NCBI GenBank assembly: GCA_004369085.1
Contig: ML210179.1
Location: 78,322-142,321 of the forward strand
Origin: Coprinopsis marcescibilis
Lineage: Eukaryota > Basidiomycota > Agaricomycetes > Agaricales > Psathyrellaceae
DNA length: 64,000 nucleotides
Direction: 5' to 3'
Shown in pieces: positions 10,477 through 24,009 of the stretch; position 1 is the first letter of the stretch, and each line of letters begins with the position of its first letter. Under the pieces are notes generated by a model, which saw nothing but the letters and a program-made list of their open reading frames with translations, searched no databases and was not told the origin of the DNA. The translations under genes and the position numbers were made by a program.

Positions 10477-12435
10477 TTAGTCACTAAGAAGGGCCAAAAC
10501 CTTCTCCGACCTGGGTTTGATGGAGCACTGGAATGGTTTGGGGTAGCTAGATAGCATAAACTCATTAACCTTCTGTCAGATTTAGCTTAAGGTTAACTCG
10601 AACTTACCTTATAGTTCCCGAGGTATTCTCATGAACTGGGATGACAGGCTGGCCGTCAACGATTGCGTTGGTAATGTCGAAAGTGGCGAGCGACATGGAT
10701 ACCATAGCCCAAAGTGACGCCTCAGCGAGGTACATGCCAGGACAGATTCGACGCCCAAAACCGAACGCCACCTTTCGCGGGTCGGGTTGAGGGTTGGAGC
10801 CAAGGTATCTCTCAGGGTTGAAGGTCATAGGGTCCGGGTAGAGGGCCGGGTCGTGGAGGATACCCCTATTCGAAGATCAATGCCAAGTTCACATGTCACG
10901 AGCGTCGCAGGAATGGTACACACCACAAGTTGGCCAGGATCATAGAGTCCTTAGGAATAAAGTATCCGTCAATGTAACCATCTTCAATCGCGACGTGAGG
11001 AACCCCTGATGTCAAAGAATAGGCAGTCAGCGTTTGTAAGCTTTATTTGTGAAGCACCACATACCGCTAGGCGCGACGCTATTCCACCGTAAGACCTCCG
11101 AGACAACAGCGCGAACGTATGGCATGTCTGCCGCATCCGCCTGAGTGGGAAGTCGATCAGGACCAACGACCGAATCTACCTCTTGCTGCGCCTTCTTCTG
11201 GACATCGGGATGAAGAACCATGGCCAAGTAGAAGGCATAGTTTGCCGAAACTGTGGTGTCGGCGCCACCTACAGCACATATGAGCAATATGAATTGAGAT
11301 CAAGAAGTCGAAGACACTCGCCTCCGTATAAAGATGCTGCGACGAGCTTGATGTCATGGCGTTCCTGTTCAGTAAGCTCCGATTCGGTCTCCAAGCTGGT
11401 TGACACGAAAGAGGGTTGTGCGGTTCCAGCCGCCTAGTGTACGAAGTCAGATTGTGACAGCGTCGATGGATAGATAGAGCTTACGATTTGTTGCTTGGTC
11501 CAACTATAGGGAGCCGCAACCATCGCGTCGGTGTCCTTCCTCCATCTTTTCGCTGTTTCTCTCCAGCCCATACCAGGGAGCCACTCGGGAAGGTTCAGAA
11601 GGCTCGGGAAGAGGTCGACAAGGAAGGCACCAGGGACCGACGCGACGTTGAAGTTCTCGTTGGCGCCTTCGATGAGGTCGACAAACTCGTCCCGTCCCTG
11701 TACATTGACGTCGTAGCCATAGGCGATGCGCAAGATGATACCGCCGGCCAACCTAGTCATCATGTCGATGTTATTACTGGGTGCACGTCAGGTCACAAGT
11801 CTGGAAGCATACTTGCGAATTTCTCCCATCAGGTCACTCTGATCCCTCGCCACTCTCGCGAGAAACTCCTTAGTCCTTTTGTCGACCAGCCAGAACTGCT
11901 CTGAGATTGTGCCGTTTCCGATATATCTCGAGAACTGTTTGCGGTAGTGCCTGAACCGTGGCCCATAAGGAATCAGGACAAGGGTTTCAGCGTAGCCCAG
12001 GAGTTCACCACCCATCTCCAAACGAGGGCGCTGAGAATAGATCGCACTCTTCTTGTCGAGTGCTTCGAGAGCGGCGAGCGTATTGACGATGATCATAGGT
12101 CTTCCCAAAAGGCTGACCGAGCAAAGTCCACCTATTCAGCACGGTGTCAGGGCGTATGACCGAGTTCAACAATTATGAGGCACACATACCAAACTTTCTC
12201 CCCCATTCCGTGAACGTCAGCCATTCCTTTTCCTTGGGCATGTCAAGCAGATTCTGAGTTGGCCGTATCTTTAGGGAGGTCAAGGGGCCAAGTATAGATA
12301 ACAACATACGCCTATCGCTGGAAGCCCTTTTGGGCCAGGGGGTAGTCCCTTCTTGTCGGTTTTTAGTAACGAGCGAATCAGGAGCACTCCAATGGTGAGT
12401 AGCCCAATCTCGGCAATACCGATGACTGAAGGCAT
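10477..12435 (-). CDS. Cytochrome P450 monooxygenase, intact, 9 exons
   Basis: Exons (minus, 5' to 3'): 12310..12435, 12190..12253, 11813..12131, 11485..11752, 11322..11433, 11065..11268, 10924..11005, 10608..10865, 10477..10546; total 1503 nt, 500 residues. An N-terminal membrane anchor is followed by the proline hinge ([12 protein letters not shown]). The I-helix has GGADTT (about 298-302), the K-helix ExxR is SEVLR (Glu354-Arg357), the PERF-like motif is PERY, and the haem loop is [10 protein letters not shown] with Cys433. This matches the basidiomycete microsomal P450s often labelled O-methylsterigmatocystin oxidoreductase-like; the substrate cannot be inferred. Intron 5 (11269..11321) has a GC-AG boundary. 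All key residues are present and it stands alone, with no co-oriented biosynthetic neighbours. Confidence 0.93.
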
Positions 12436-14475
12436 TTTAATCAGAAGAGCTTGCTATGTTTTGGCTGTAAGGACTGGGGGTGGAGTGGAGAGGGGTGATA
12501 CAACGAAGTCAAAAGGGTGTTGGGGAAAGGACAGAACGATGCCTTGTGTCAAAAGTAGAGCCGAACTATTAACCCTGAACGCGAAGTCATGCTGAGATCT
12601 TGTGTGGGCGCCATGGCGTCGCTTCTGGCCAAAGACGTGATCCCTGAAATTTTGGTTGGCTGTCCAACCTGGTGGAACAGCGGCTCGGACATTGCCGCCG
12701 CCGATTTCTGCGGTCGATTCTCCTTCCATAAAGGGAAACGAAGCGATCGCACACAGACTCCCAGGCAAGCTCAGTCATGATGGCCCTGAAAGATTCTAAA
12801 TGGGGTGGTTCTAATTTGACCAAAACGTCGATTATGCTATCAGAGAAGATCAGAGCCAATTGGTTATTTAATTGATTGAAACAAGCACATCGTTATCCAT
12901 TGCAAGAGCTTGTCGAAGGATCTACAGTCACTGGGCGTATCCCAAAATCCCAGACTTCATAACAAACGTGGCGCAGGTGAAGCTCATAACACGGTCCAAA
13001 CCTTGAGGGGAAATCACTGGGTCGTCATAGTACTAGTCGCCAGCTCATGCACACATTTACATCGCACGTGCAGCGTACATACGCCTTCGGGTTTGGGCTA
13101 CTCTATGGTAAGCATCTACGCCGCTGCCGTCAAGGGCTCATGGATTATACTTAGCAAGATTCTAGGCTATGGAGCAGAAGCTGATAGATTCGCTAAAATA
13201 TTTTACTCGTAAAAACCAATACCCCAAGGTATAAACGTAACGGTTCTTATTTTAGCGCTATTACGGGATATGTTATAACACTTTATACAGCTTCTACCGA
13301 CCCAGACCAGTGCTGTACTTGAACGAGCTCGAGTGTTGCATAGATAACATATGTACTCATCTCCTGAACTCGCCCTTCTATGTCAGGCCGGAACGGAAAG
13401 AAAAACTTGACAGGATCAGTCCAAAAGCCCCGCACCTCCCTTTATGTAAGTACGAAGGTCGCACTGATCGATTGCCACTGTCAACGTTTGTTCCCATGCA
13501 ATAATGTCATAATCAGAGAATTTGGAGCCTGCTCTGATATGAGCTCAGATATGTTTCCTGCTGAAGGTTCCCCGTTGACGAGGAGTATCTGCCAGTGCCT
13601 CTAACTACCTTCACTCTGGAAACAATAAAATAAGGGTGCAAAAACTGACATCAGAATCCATCAGATTGAGAAGCAGAAGTTGTGGCGCGGCTGCCTGAGG
13701 GTGTCGCCTCACGTTGCGACTGATGCAAAGATGAATGTTCGGCTCCTGGCAGCCAAGCCTTGGCGGTGAACTCCAATTATTTGCGCAACGGACGAGGAAA
13801 AAGTCTTATGGCTCAGTCTCAAAAGCAGCAGCATTGCCTTATGTCGGAGGGAGGGGCAGAGTGTTCAATTAAGTTCCAAGGTAGCGTGTTCTGGCAGATT
13901 CAAGCGCTATATTCCTGACTACCGCATCTAGGCTGCCCTGAATCATGTTTATTCAGTTGGTGGAAAACCTCCATTCATCCGCGATGAATACTCTTAGGTT
14001 AATCCAGTTACATTTTTTCAGGTGAGCAATTCGATCAACGTGAACTTGGGCATCCGTATCACTTTCGGGTAACAACGAGCATTATTTTTCAATCTCAAGT
14101 AACAATTCTCGAGTCTTACCGGTACGGCGAGCCGATACAATGGCTCGCGACTTTGCCACGACTGTCTCCGTGACTGAGCCCTGTGTGAATTTGTGTGTTC
14201 CATGGAGGACTGCTTATTTGGCAAGATCACCCGACGTCAAAAAGAATTTTAAAGACTCCCCACTGTTACGTATGGTTGGCTAGTCTGAGAAACTTCCGTA
14301 ATGCCCACAGCATGCCATCCGTAAGGAACTAAAGGTTTTAGATCCATAACGACGGCACAACAACTATTTGCCCCGCTTATGAAGTTCGGAGCTCTCTGCC
14401 ACATGACTTGTGACTGGCAAACTTCTTAAAGACCGTCGGTTCACTCTCTTTAATCCTCCCAGGATTTCATCTACG
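12436..14475. other. 2-kb intergenic region, no recognised gene
   Basis: Only short, motif-free frames occur on either strand. The left end should contain the P450 promoter and the right end that of the DUF6534 gene. I see no repeat structure. Confidence 0.4.
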
Positions 14476-16555
14476 ATGTCCGCTACACTTGCATTTGGTG
14501 CGCCGCTGGACGACACGTAAGTACTCATGATTCCGCATAACAGCCTTGGCTGTACTGAAAGCCTTTAGGATGGGGGCAATGCTAATCGGTGTCATCGTAA
14601 GCGGCGTGCTACATGGGATTTGCTTGCTCCAGGCCTTTTTCTACTTCACCAGTGAGTAGCTCCATTGCGACTACGAGCTTTAGAAGACTTACTGCTATCC
14701 CATAGGCTACTCCAAAGACCACTGGCTTATTAAATCGATGGTGGTCACCACCGTTAGCTTCGACGCGATCCACCTTTGCTTTGTGTCGCACACCAGTGAG
14801 TACTTCCAGCGTCGTACATCAGCTCGACATCTAATCTGCGTACTCCCAGTGTACCACTACCTCATCTCCAACTTTCGGTATGGCTCCTCAACTAACATAA
14901 AGGCTACGAGGGTTGACTAGTCTCAGGAACGAGGAGATGCTGCAGAAGCTAATTTGGTGCGTCAAATATGTCGTTCTGCGCGAATCGTTCAAGTTCTAAT
15001 TGTCGTATTCACTGTAGGTCTGTTCTCGTACGTCGTCATCTGTGTCTCATCAGAATACCGTCTGACTCCTCTTCCTCAGATGGAAGCATTATTCACTGGT
15101 GTCAATGGCGGTATGGTGCAAGCGTTAGTCCTGTCGGATCTTTCGCCACCATCCTCGAATACTGACCTTGCTTTCAGCTTCTACGCGTACCGTGTCTGGA
15201 AATGTAAGTCGTCCTCAACAAGTTTTCGATTGTCCCAAACTAATCGTCGTTTAGTGAGCAAGAAGAATTACTTCCTGGCGGGCTCAATTTTGGTCCTCAT
15301 CGCTGCTACTGCATGTAAGTGAATTCATGTGTCCATCAGTTCGACCCAGCTGATTTGTGTTCACTTCTCGAGTGTCTGGAACAGGTGATTATCCTAACGC
15401 CACATGACGACACTATTAATACTGACCGGAGTCTGTGGCGCTTAGTCTGGGTCGTGCTTTCGTATGTGTTTCGACGCCAGTACATTTCATCCGTATGAGA
15501 TTAACGTTACTATTATTACTAGAATGCGCTTCAACACCTATCGCGAATTGCTCACCATCAATGTCAGTGTCGCTATCTGACGTTGTGGCAAATACTGACG
15601 TTAACACCAATCTTCACAGCCGCTGACAATTACGATCAACGCACTCTCGAGCGCTGTCGATATTCTGATTGCTGCCAGTCTTGCGTTCTTACTTCATAGA
15701 TCGAGAACTGGCTTCAAACGGTGTGTATCTTACGTCTAAACTCTTTGTCAAATCCTGACATGATTTTTAGCTCCGACACCGTCATCAATAAATTGATCAT
15801 CTTTGTCGTTCATACTGGATTGTATGTCATAATTTCCACATTACTTTCTTCTCTCATTAACATGTTTCTCCCTTCAGATTGACAACGTGAGTCAAAGTCA
15901 TCGAATACTCCCGTGGTAACCTTCAGTGCTTAAGATGTTCTCGCAGGATTTGCGCTGTCTCATCTTTGATCTGTGTGAGCGCATATCACATTGTTCCCAC
16001 TAACTGTTCTCACGCGATATTTTCTATAGCTCGTGGCTTCGCCAAACACCCTCATTTACGCCTCTTTCTACTTCTGCATTGGGCGATGTAAGTGCTTCAT
16101 GCTTTTTCGTTGGCGTCTACGACTGGACTAAATAAACCCCCTCCGCCTAGTCTATACCAACTCTTTCCTCGCAACCTTGAATTCAAGAAAGCAGCTGCAA
16201 GGAAGCGCGCAGAGTAGCGAGCGCGATACCAGTCATATGATGATGTCGATTCCCGCGAGTATGCTCAACGCCAAGCCCCCTGCAACACACTCGGTCAATC
16301 GTAAGCCCCAGGACATTTCCATCCGCATTGACACGACTAAGGAGGCTGTCATGGACATCGAAAAAGCGGAGTCTCAGAGACCCTCGGTGCGTCTTCCTGT
16401 TCTCCTATTTAGCTCGCAACCTCCGACGGCTAACTACCTTTCCTGTTTAGACTCTGAGCGGTGATCTGGGGAGGGGCAAACACGGCGACATGGACAACTT
16501 CTCAACAGACGACGAGACATCATATGCGCCCGCCAAGAAATCGGTACCATTGTGA
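14476..16555 (+). CDS. DUF6534-type seven-helix membrane protein
   Basis: Recognisable exons: 14476..14516, 14569..14651, 14706..14795, 14850..about 14887, about 14929..14956, 15018..15027 (10 nt), 15080..15123, 15178..15203, 15255..15314, then an uncertain stretch, then from about 15621 through to 16555. The protein starts MSATLAFGAPLDD, followed by GAMLIGVIVSGVLHGICLLQAFFYF, YSKDHWLIKSMVV, MEALFTGVNGGMVQAFYAYRVW, and near the end NALSSAVDILIAASLAFLLHRSRTGF and SDTVINKLIIF. This order matches agaricomycete DUF6534 proteins, multi-pass membrane proteins of unknown role. A ~110-residue polar C-terminal tail ends KKSVPL. The stretch 15315-15620 needs at least one more exon (reading through LLECLEQVIILTPHDDTINTD), and its splice sites are not certain. 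Confidence 0.75.
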
Positions 16556-17411
16556 AGAACAGACCGCTGACCATCACATATAATCACTTCAAAATGGATA
16601 GTTAGCTAACTGTTACTAGACATACTATACACATCTTTTACTAGGATCCGATTCACCTGATCCTCCAACTTTCATTCGGTGCCATACTTCTTGCATTTTC
16701 CAACCATTTTTCGTTCATTTCGATGCACATACTTACATTAGGGATTACTTTCATTTATTCATCGTGTACATAAGGAAGGATCCACATGCATAGAATCAGT
16801 CAGGTTTACTACTTACTATGAGTTTAGGACCCGGCACGCGTCAATCTGGATTCTGCAATATCCTGTGGGGTTTGGTCTGTCTGGCGCGCGGTTGTCCAAG
16901 TCAACGCACTCGATGGTCTAGGACACCAGGGTTCTGGAAGAGAGTCATATGGCACACCCACAATCTAATCTAATCGGTCCGCCGCCGCCCAACCAGAACA
17001 AAATCTCTCGTAGGTCGACCACGTTGACACCGAACGAAGATTATGAATATCGTGACGACGTCCCCGAGCTCCTGTGTACTCATGGCCCCGATACCTCCTA
17101 TATCTTGCATAGGGAGGATTGATTTTGTATTCGACTTCGACTGGGGTTTTTACTGGCAGCTACTACTCCACTCCGACGTGTCTGAAGTCATCTCAAATTT
17201 CGTGCTCTAGATGTATTGAGGGTGTACGGGGGCATAACGCTTGTCCAAATCATTTGCAAAAACGAGACCTCGCTGTGCTATTAGCTACAAGCTACAAAAG
17301 CATAATCAGAACTAGAAATACAGAGAGTACATCGATGGTATAAAAGAGATCCCATTCGATGTAAGTAGCAGGCATAACCTGTCCTTTGATTGCTTGAAGA
17401 GTTACGCATAC
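16556..17411. other. Intergenic region with a possible (TCTAA)n-tailed short element
   Basis: No gene recognised. At 16962-16975 there is AATCTAATCTAATC, preceded at about 16880-16950 by GCGCGGTTGTCCAAGTC, which resembles the A-box half of a Leu/Ser tRNA. A small tRNA-derived retroelement is possible, but I cannot delimit it. Confidence 0.3.
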
Positions 17412-19783
<2,372 letters not shown>

Positions 19784-20246
19784 TTGGTTTCTTATCGTGC
19801 GAGACAGAGACAGTGGAATCCTGAACGATGATCAGTCGATGTGGCCTTGTATCTCGTTGTCAGCGTCTCGGAGTTGTGTAAAGTTGAGGATTGCGGCGAG
19901 TCAGGGAGCTGGCCAAGCTCATATACAGCCGAGTGCTGGTTTGACGAGGTAGATGTGTGTGGGAGGTTCAAACAGCCAAGGATCAACATATTCAAAGAGT
20001 AACATCTGCCGAGTAAGTTGCAGAAGCCCGCACCGTGTGGAGCAAAGAGCAGAAATCCAATGAAACGCCGGCGACCATCACCGGCATCACACAACCACAC
20101 AACATGCCAGTACATAATCATCATCTGAACAGATACAAACACCACAAATACGGTTGGTTGGTTGTTAGTTGGAGAGGTAGCTGTGGTTTTTTCTGGTAAC
20201 TAGTTCTTATGTTTGCTTTCGTATCAGGTGACGAAAAAAAATGTGT

Positions 20247-20331
20247 CTCTCTGTCTGGGAGTCGAACCCAGCTTTCGCGCGCACCTTGAACAGATGACAG
20301 GCGCGTGTACTAACCGATATACTAACAAAGA
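20247..20331 (-). tRNA. tRNA-Asp (GTC) with 11-nt intron
   Basis: Read on the minus strand, the acceptor stem TCTTTGT pairs with ACAGAGA (one G-T pair), discriminator G. The D-arm contains TTAGTATATCGGTTAGTA, the anticodon stem is CGCGC/GCGCG with loop CT-GTC-A, and the T-arm CTGGG-TTCGACT-CCCAG is perfect. An 11-nt intron (TCTGTTCAAGG) sits after the base 3' of the anticodon, the canonical position. It lies 70 bp beyond the stop codon of aryl-alcohol oxidase 1. Confidence 0.93.
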
Positions 20332-20401
20332 CATGAATTCCTTTTCTCGAGTAGTGCTTACATGCTCGTAGAGCAATAGAAACGAAAATGTCTAGCACCG
20401 A

Positions 20402-22722
20402 TTACCAGGAACCCTTCACCAGATCTACAGCTCGCTCGGATAGAATGTATACCGCTGCCTGCGTGTGCGCAGTGAGGACATACGGCTGTATAACGATTAG
20501 TGGAATAATAGAGTCCAGATACCAGGAACTCACAAATACAGATGAATCAATGATGCGTAATCCAGATGCTCCCTTCACCCTCAACTCGCCGTCAACCACG
20601 CCACGCTTCGAGCCTTTGGACGACATGGATGCTGTACCCACTGGATGGAAAAAGGTTATTGCTGTATCCTTAATACGCTTCTCAAACTCGGCATCCGTCA
20701 GGGTGTCGGGGTCAGGACCCACAAACCCAGTAATATACCCTTCCCATGCTGGGCCAGAGTAGAACCTCTTGAGTATTTTGACACCTTCTTTCATTGCCTC
20801 CATGTCGAAAGGGTGCCCGAATAGATTGAGATCTATCTTTGGGTGGTCAAATGGGTTGCTAGATGCGAGTTTGACCGATCCGCCTTGAACTCAGAGTGAA
20901 TAAGTGGGTTCCACCCATTGACAGGCGCAAACGTACGCGAGTGAGGTGTTAATAGACATATGTTGGCCATCGGTGGACCTGTACCGTCCTAGATCATTAT
21001 TTGGTTCAGTGAAATAAGAAGCGACTAGTCGTGAGCAAACGACACAAACGGAAAGAGGCATTTCAATGTGCGGAGATTTAGGACCTGTAGACGGATCCTT
21101 GTACTTTTTGAGGATAGGCGAGTCCGAGGGTACCCTCGCCCATAATATCTGATGGCTAAACATCTCTGTATGGGGTCCAGTTCTGTTCTTCTGCCACATT
21201 TCCCAAGAAACAGCAGGGTCAATGCTTGAGGAAAACGGGAAAGCGTGGTCACATAAAGGTAAAGTAGAAGGTTTTCGGGCTCACGTTGGCATGGGAGGTA
21301 CCTTTGCTGTCCACGCTGCACCTGCAGCTACATGATCGGTCAGACCTTCCCCGACATCTGGTAGATGGAGGATTGATGTGATCCCAAGGGCGGTGAGCTC
21401 GTCCCGATTCCCTATTCCAGAGTTCATCAGAATCTGAGGCGAACCAATAACCCCTGCAGTAAGGATGAGCTCTTTTGTCGCTGTGATCGTCCTCGTGTCT
21501 GTGGCGCCTGCAAACAAATTAATGAATCTCTCGCGCGGAGTGACTTAACTCCAGCGACGTCTCACCTCCAGTTCTCGGCGCAATTTCAACGGTTCGAAGG
21601 TCAAGCCGACGCTTGGAGTCCTTCACTGGAAGGACGCGGGTTATGTAAGTTCCTAACACAACAGTCAAGTTCGGACGTTCGCGAACATCCTTCCCAATGT
21701 ACGCGGCAGCAGCGCTACTCCTCTCTCCGTTCGCAATAGTAGACTGTTTCCAAGCTATTCATCTGATTAGGCACGAAGAACGAGCACTCAGCAGTCTCGG
21801 CTACTCACTAACGCCAATGGGAGTTCCGCCATTCACGTCAAGTCTGAAGGGAAACTCCTTTTGATACTCGGCGTTCTTGATAGCTCGTCTGTCATGTTCT
21901 GTAGATCCACTCCAAGGAAGAGAGACCCCGACGTTTCCATTATAGCCATGAACGGTGGGATCGTACTGTCCATCGACACTGCGTCCTCCAGCAGGAGGTA
22001 ACCATCGTTCGTGCTGTATTCAATTAAGTCTTCTCATATCCTCGTTTACACTTCAATGCATGCACGTACCCGTTTTATGTATGGCTGCAGTGCATCCCAG
22101 CTCCATCCTTTATCTCCGGTAACTCTGGCCCAGTTGTCATAGTCGTCAGCCGAGCCTCTCGTATATACCATTCCGTCTGAAGATGCGAGCTTATGAGCTA
22201 CTTGACTATGCCTCAGTACGGTGGGAAATACACACTGATAGCACTGCTTCCACCAAGCCCATGCCCTCGAGTGACAGGCGTCGTCCGATTGTTGAGTCCT
22301 GGCTGAGGCGTAGAGATGTAAGGCCATACGAAGTTCTTCAAGTTGTCTTTGGGTCCAGGATAGTTGGGAACGAGTAATTCAATCGCGTCCTTCGTGCTGG
22401 AGAGAGGTCAACGGAATCATCGATGGTTTACATACAGAGAACCACAAACTCGGGGCCAGCCTCGATGAGGAGGACATTGAACTTGGAATTCTCTGAAAGA
22501 CGGCTGGCAAGAACACAGCCCGCAGTCCCACCTGTGTTCCACAAAGTACGTCGATGCTTGCAACACAAACAAACTTCGGCAAAACTCACCTCCAGCAATG
22601 ATGAAGTCATAAGGAGCTAATGAGTTCGGAAGGTCAGCAAACTGATGATATACGACGGATAACCCAAGCTGAGATAAGGAGATCACATAAGCCACTACTG
22701 GCAGGATGTTGAGTCGTGCCAT
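20402..22722 (-). CDS. Aryl-alcohol oxidase 1 (GMC oxidoreductase), secreted
   Basis: Exons: 22590..22722, 22450..22531, 22236..22396, 22070..22176, 21809..22013, 21566..21754, 21285..21507, 21050..21224, 20937..20988, 20534..20883, 20402..20485; 1761 nt, 586 residues. A signal peptide (NILPVVAYVISLSQLG) is followed by YDFIIAGGGTAGCVLASRLSE (Rossmann FAD motif), LIEAGP, TRGHGLGGSSAINGMVYTRGSADDYD (GMC signature 1), SPQILMNSGIG (signature 2) and the active-site His pair in FFHPVGTASM and LTAHTQAAVYIL. These are the two catalytic histidines of fungal aryl-alcohol oxidases. The enzyme family oxidises benzylic alcohols with O2, giving aldehyde and H2O2 for ligninolytic peroxidases. It is the left member of a tandem pair, with a TATAAATA box 39 bp upstream. 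Confidence 0.94.
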
Positions 22723-22760
22723 GGAGGGCTCGATGGCAATTTCAGTCGAAAATCAGGTTT

Positions 22761-22768
22761 TATTTATA
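22761..22768 (-). promoter_or_regulatory. TATA box of aryl-alcohol oxidase 1
   Basis: TATAAATA on the minus strand, 39 bp before the start codon. A near-identical TATAAATG sits 40 bp upstream of the second oxidase, and the flanks (TTTTGCCCGGTTTRATTATC at about 22903 and 26860) are also conserved. Confidence 0.6.
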
Positions 22769-22782
22769 CGAAGCAGTTCCGC

Positions 22783-23865
22783 GAAGCCAGGCGATGACCT
22801 ACTCTTTGTGCGGGTGCGGGTTTAACTTTTGGGTCATCTGGTCAACTGCAGTGAGCGGAGTGGGAATGAGAGTAAGTCCGTAAGGTTCCACGGAAGCAAT
22901 GTTTTGCCCGGTTTAATTATCCTTTGCTCAGGCCTCACGTATACGGCAACACGGAGTATGTGTGCAAGGACACAGATTGAATAATTTGAACCAACTCCCC
23001 CACCTGTTTTTCAGACCTGTATCATTGATGTGAGACCGGTACATCTTGTCTCTCCTATTCCCAACGGGACTATATCTAGAATTAGTATAACGTGCATGGG
23101 AGTCCAGACAAAACGACCTACTACTGCCAGTAGGTATTCCGCTTTCTTTGACTGCACGCGTTGGAATAGTCCGCGGGGACACTCCGGGCTCGGGCACTGG
23201 ATAGTTGGGCTAGCTGGGTTGGCTCTGTGGCGTCGAGCTACCAGTCGATGGGGAGAAGCAAGGGTAATCTGTTGCAGTCGCGGCGGAGCGCGCTATCGTG
23301 TGTGGCACAGCCACGGCTCGATCTAATCTAATCGGGGAGGGCTGTAGGCTCTGGTACAGGGTGGGTCTGGCATCGTCGTCCTCGAGGGAGTCAGTACGCC
23401 TTTCGACGGCACTATAGGCTTAGTACTGTTGCCCGCTTGGGACATGACAAGTTTTGGCGGTATTATTCAACTTGTAGTTTACCCGGAAATACTTAGCGTA
23501 TTGCGCATCTAACATTATTTTGCCAGTTTTTACTTGAGTTACAGTTACTTTACTTTACTTAAATGTGGTTCTTCGAGAGTTCTGGATTACGAAAACATAT
23601 ACAGTATCCTGCATAAACCTTTATGTGCTGCGAACAACAGTCGCCTGTGGTCCTACTACTACTCCACTACGGCAAGAGTTTGATGGGCGAGCTCATGAAA
23701 TGTACCAATGGTCTATCGTTATTAGAGCGCTTATTGACCGCTGCTTGTTCCTTAGCCTTTCTCCAGGCCAATACATGCCGTCTTAGCATTATAACCTGTA
23801 TATTTATGTGTTCTGCTGCCAAGTGTGCCAAGGTTCTAAACCTTGGAATTAAAGCTAGCGGACCA
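22783..23865. other. Intergenic region between the oxidase units, with TAATC tract
   Basis: No gene recognised. The oxidase 1 promoter flank is shared with oxidase 2 as far as about 22920. At 23321-23333 ATCTAATCTAATC follows GTGTGGCACAGCCACGGCTCG, similar to the arrangement at 16950-16975. Confidence 0.4.
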
Positions 23866-23937
23866 GCCTTCGCGCGTACCTTTTACAGATGACAGCCGAG
23901 TGTACTTTGTAAACCGATATTCTCAGGCTAACAAAGA
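23866..23937 (-). pseudogene. Decayed tRNA-Asp copy
   Basis: The plus-strand segment CTTCGCGCG..ACC..CAGATGACAG..CG..GTGTACT..AACCGATAT..CTAACAAAGACATG matches the complement of the intact tRNA-Asp at 20247-20331 in order. It lacks the T-arm and the 3' acceptor strand and carries several insertions (for example TTTGT before AACCGATAT). It sits 72 bp beyond the stop codon of oxidase 2, the same spacing as the intact tRNA to oxidase 1, so it was duplicated together with the oxidase and then decayed. Confidence 0.85.
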
Positions 23938-24009
23938 CATGTTATTTTAGGACAAAACGACTTCTCTGGTGGCTCCGCAGACGAACGAAAATGAGTTTCT
24001 AACGACTGA

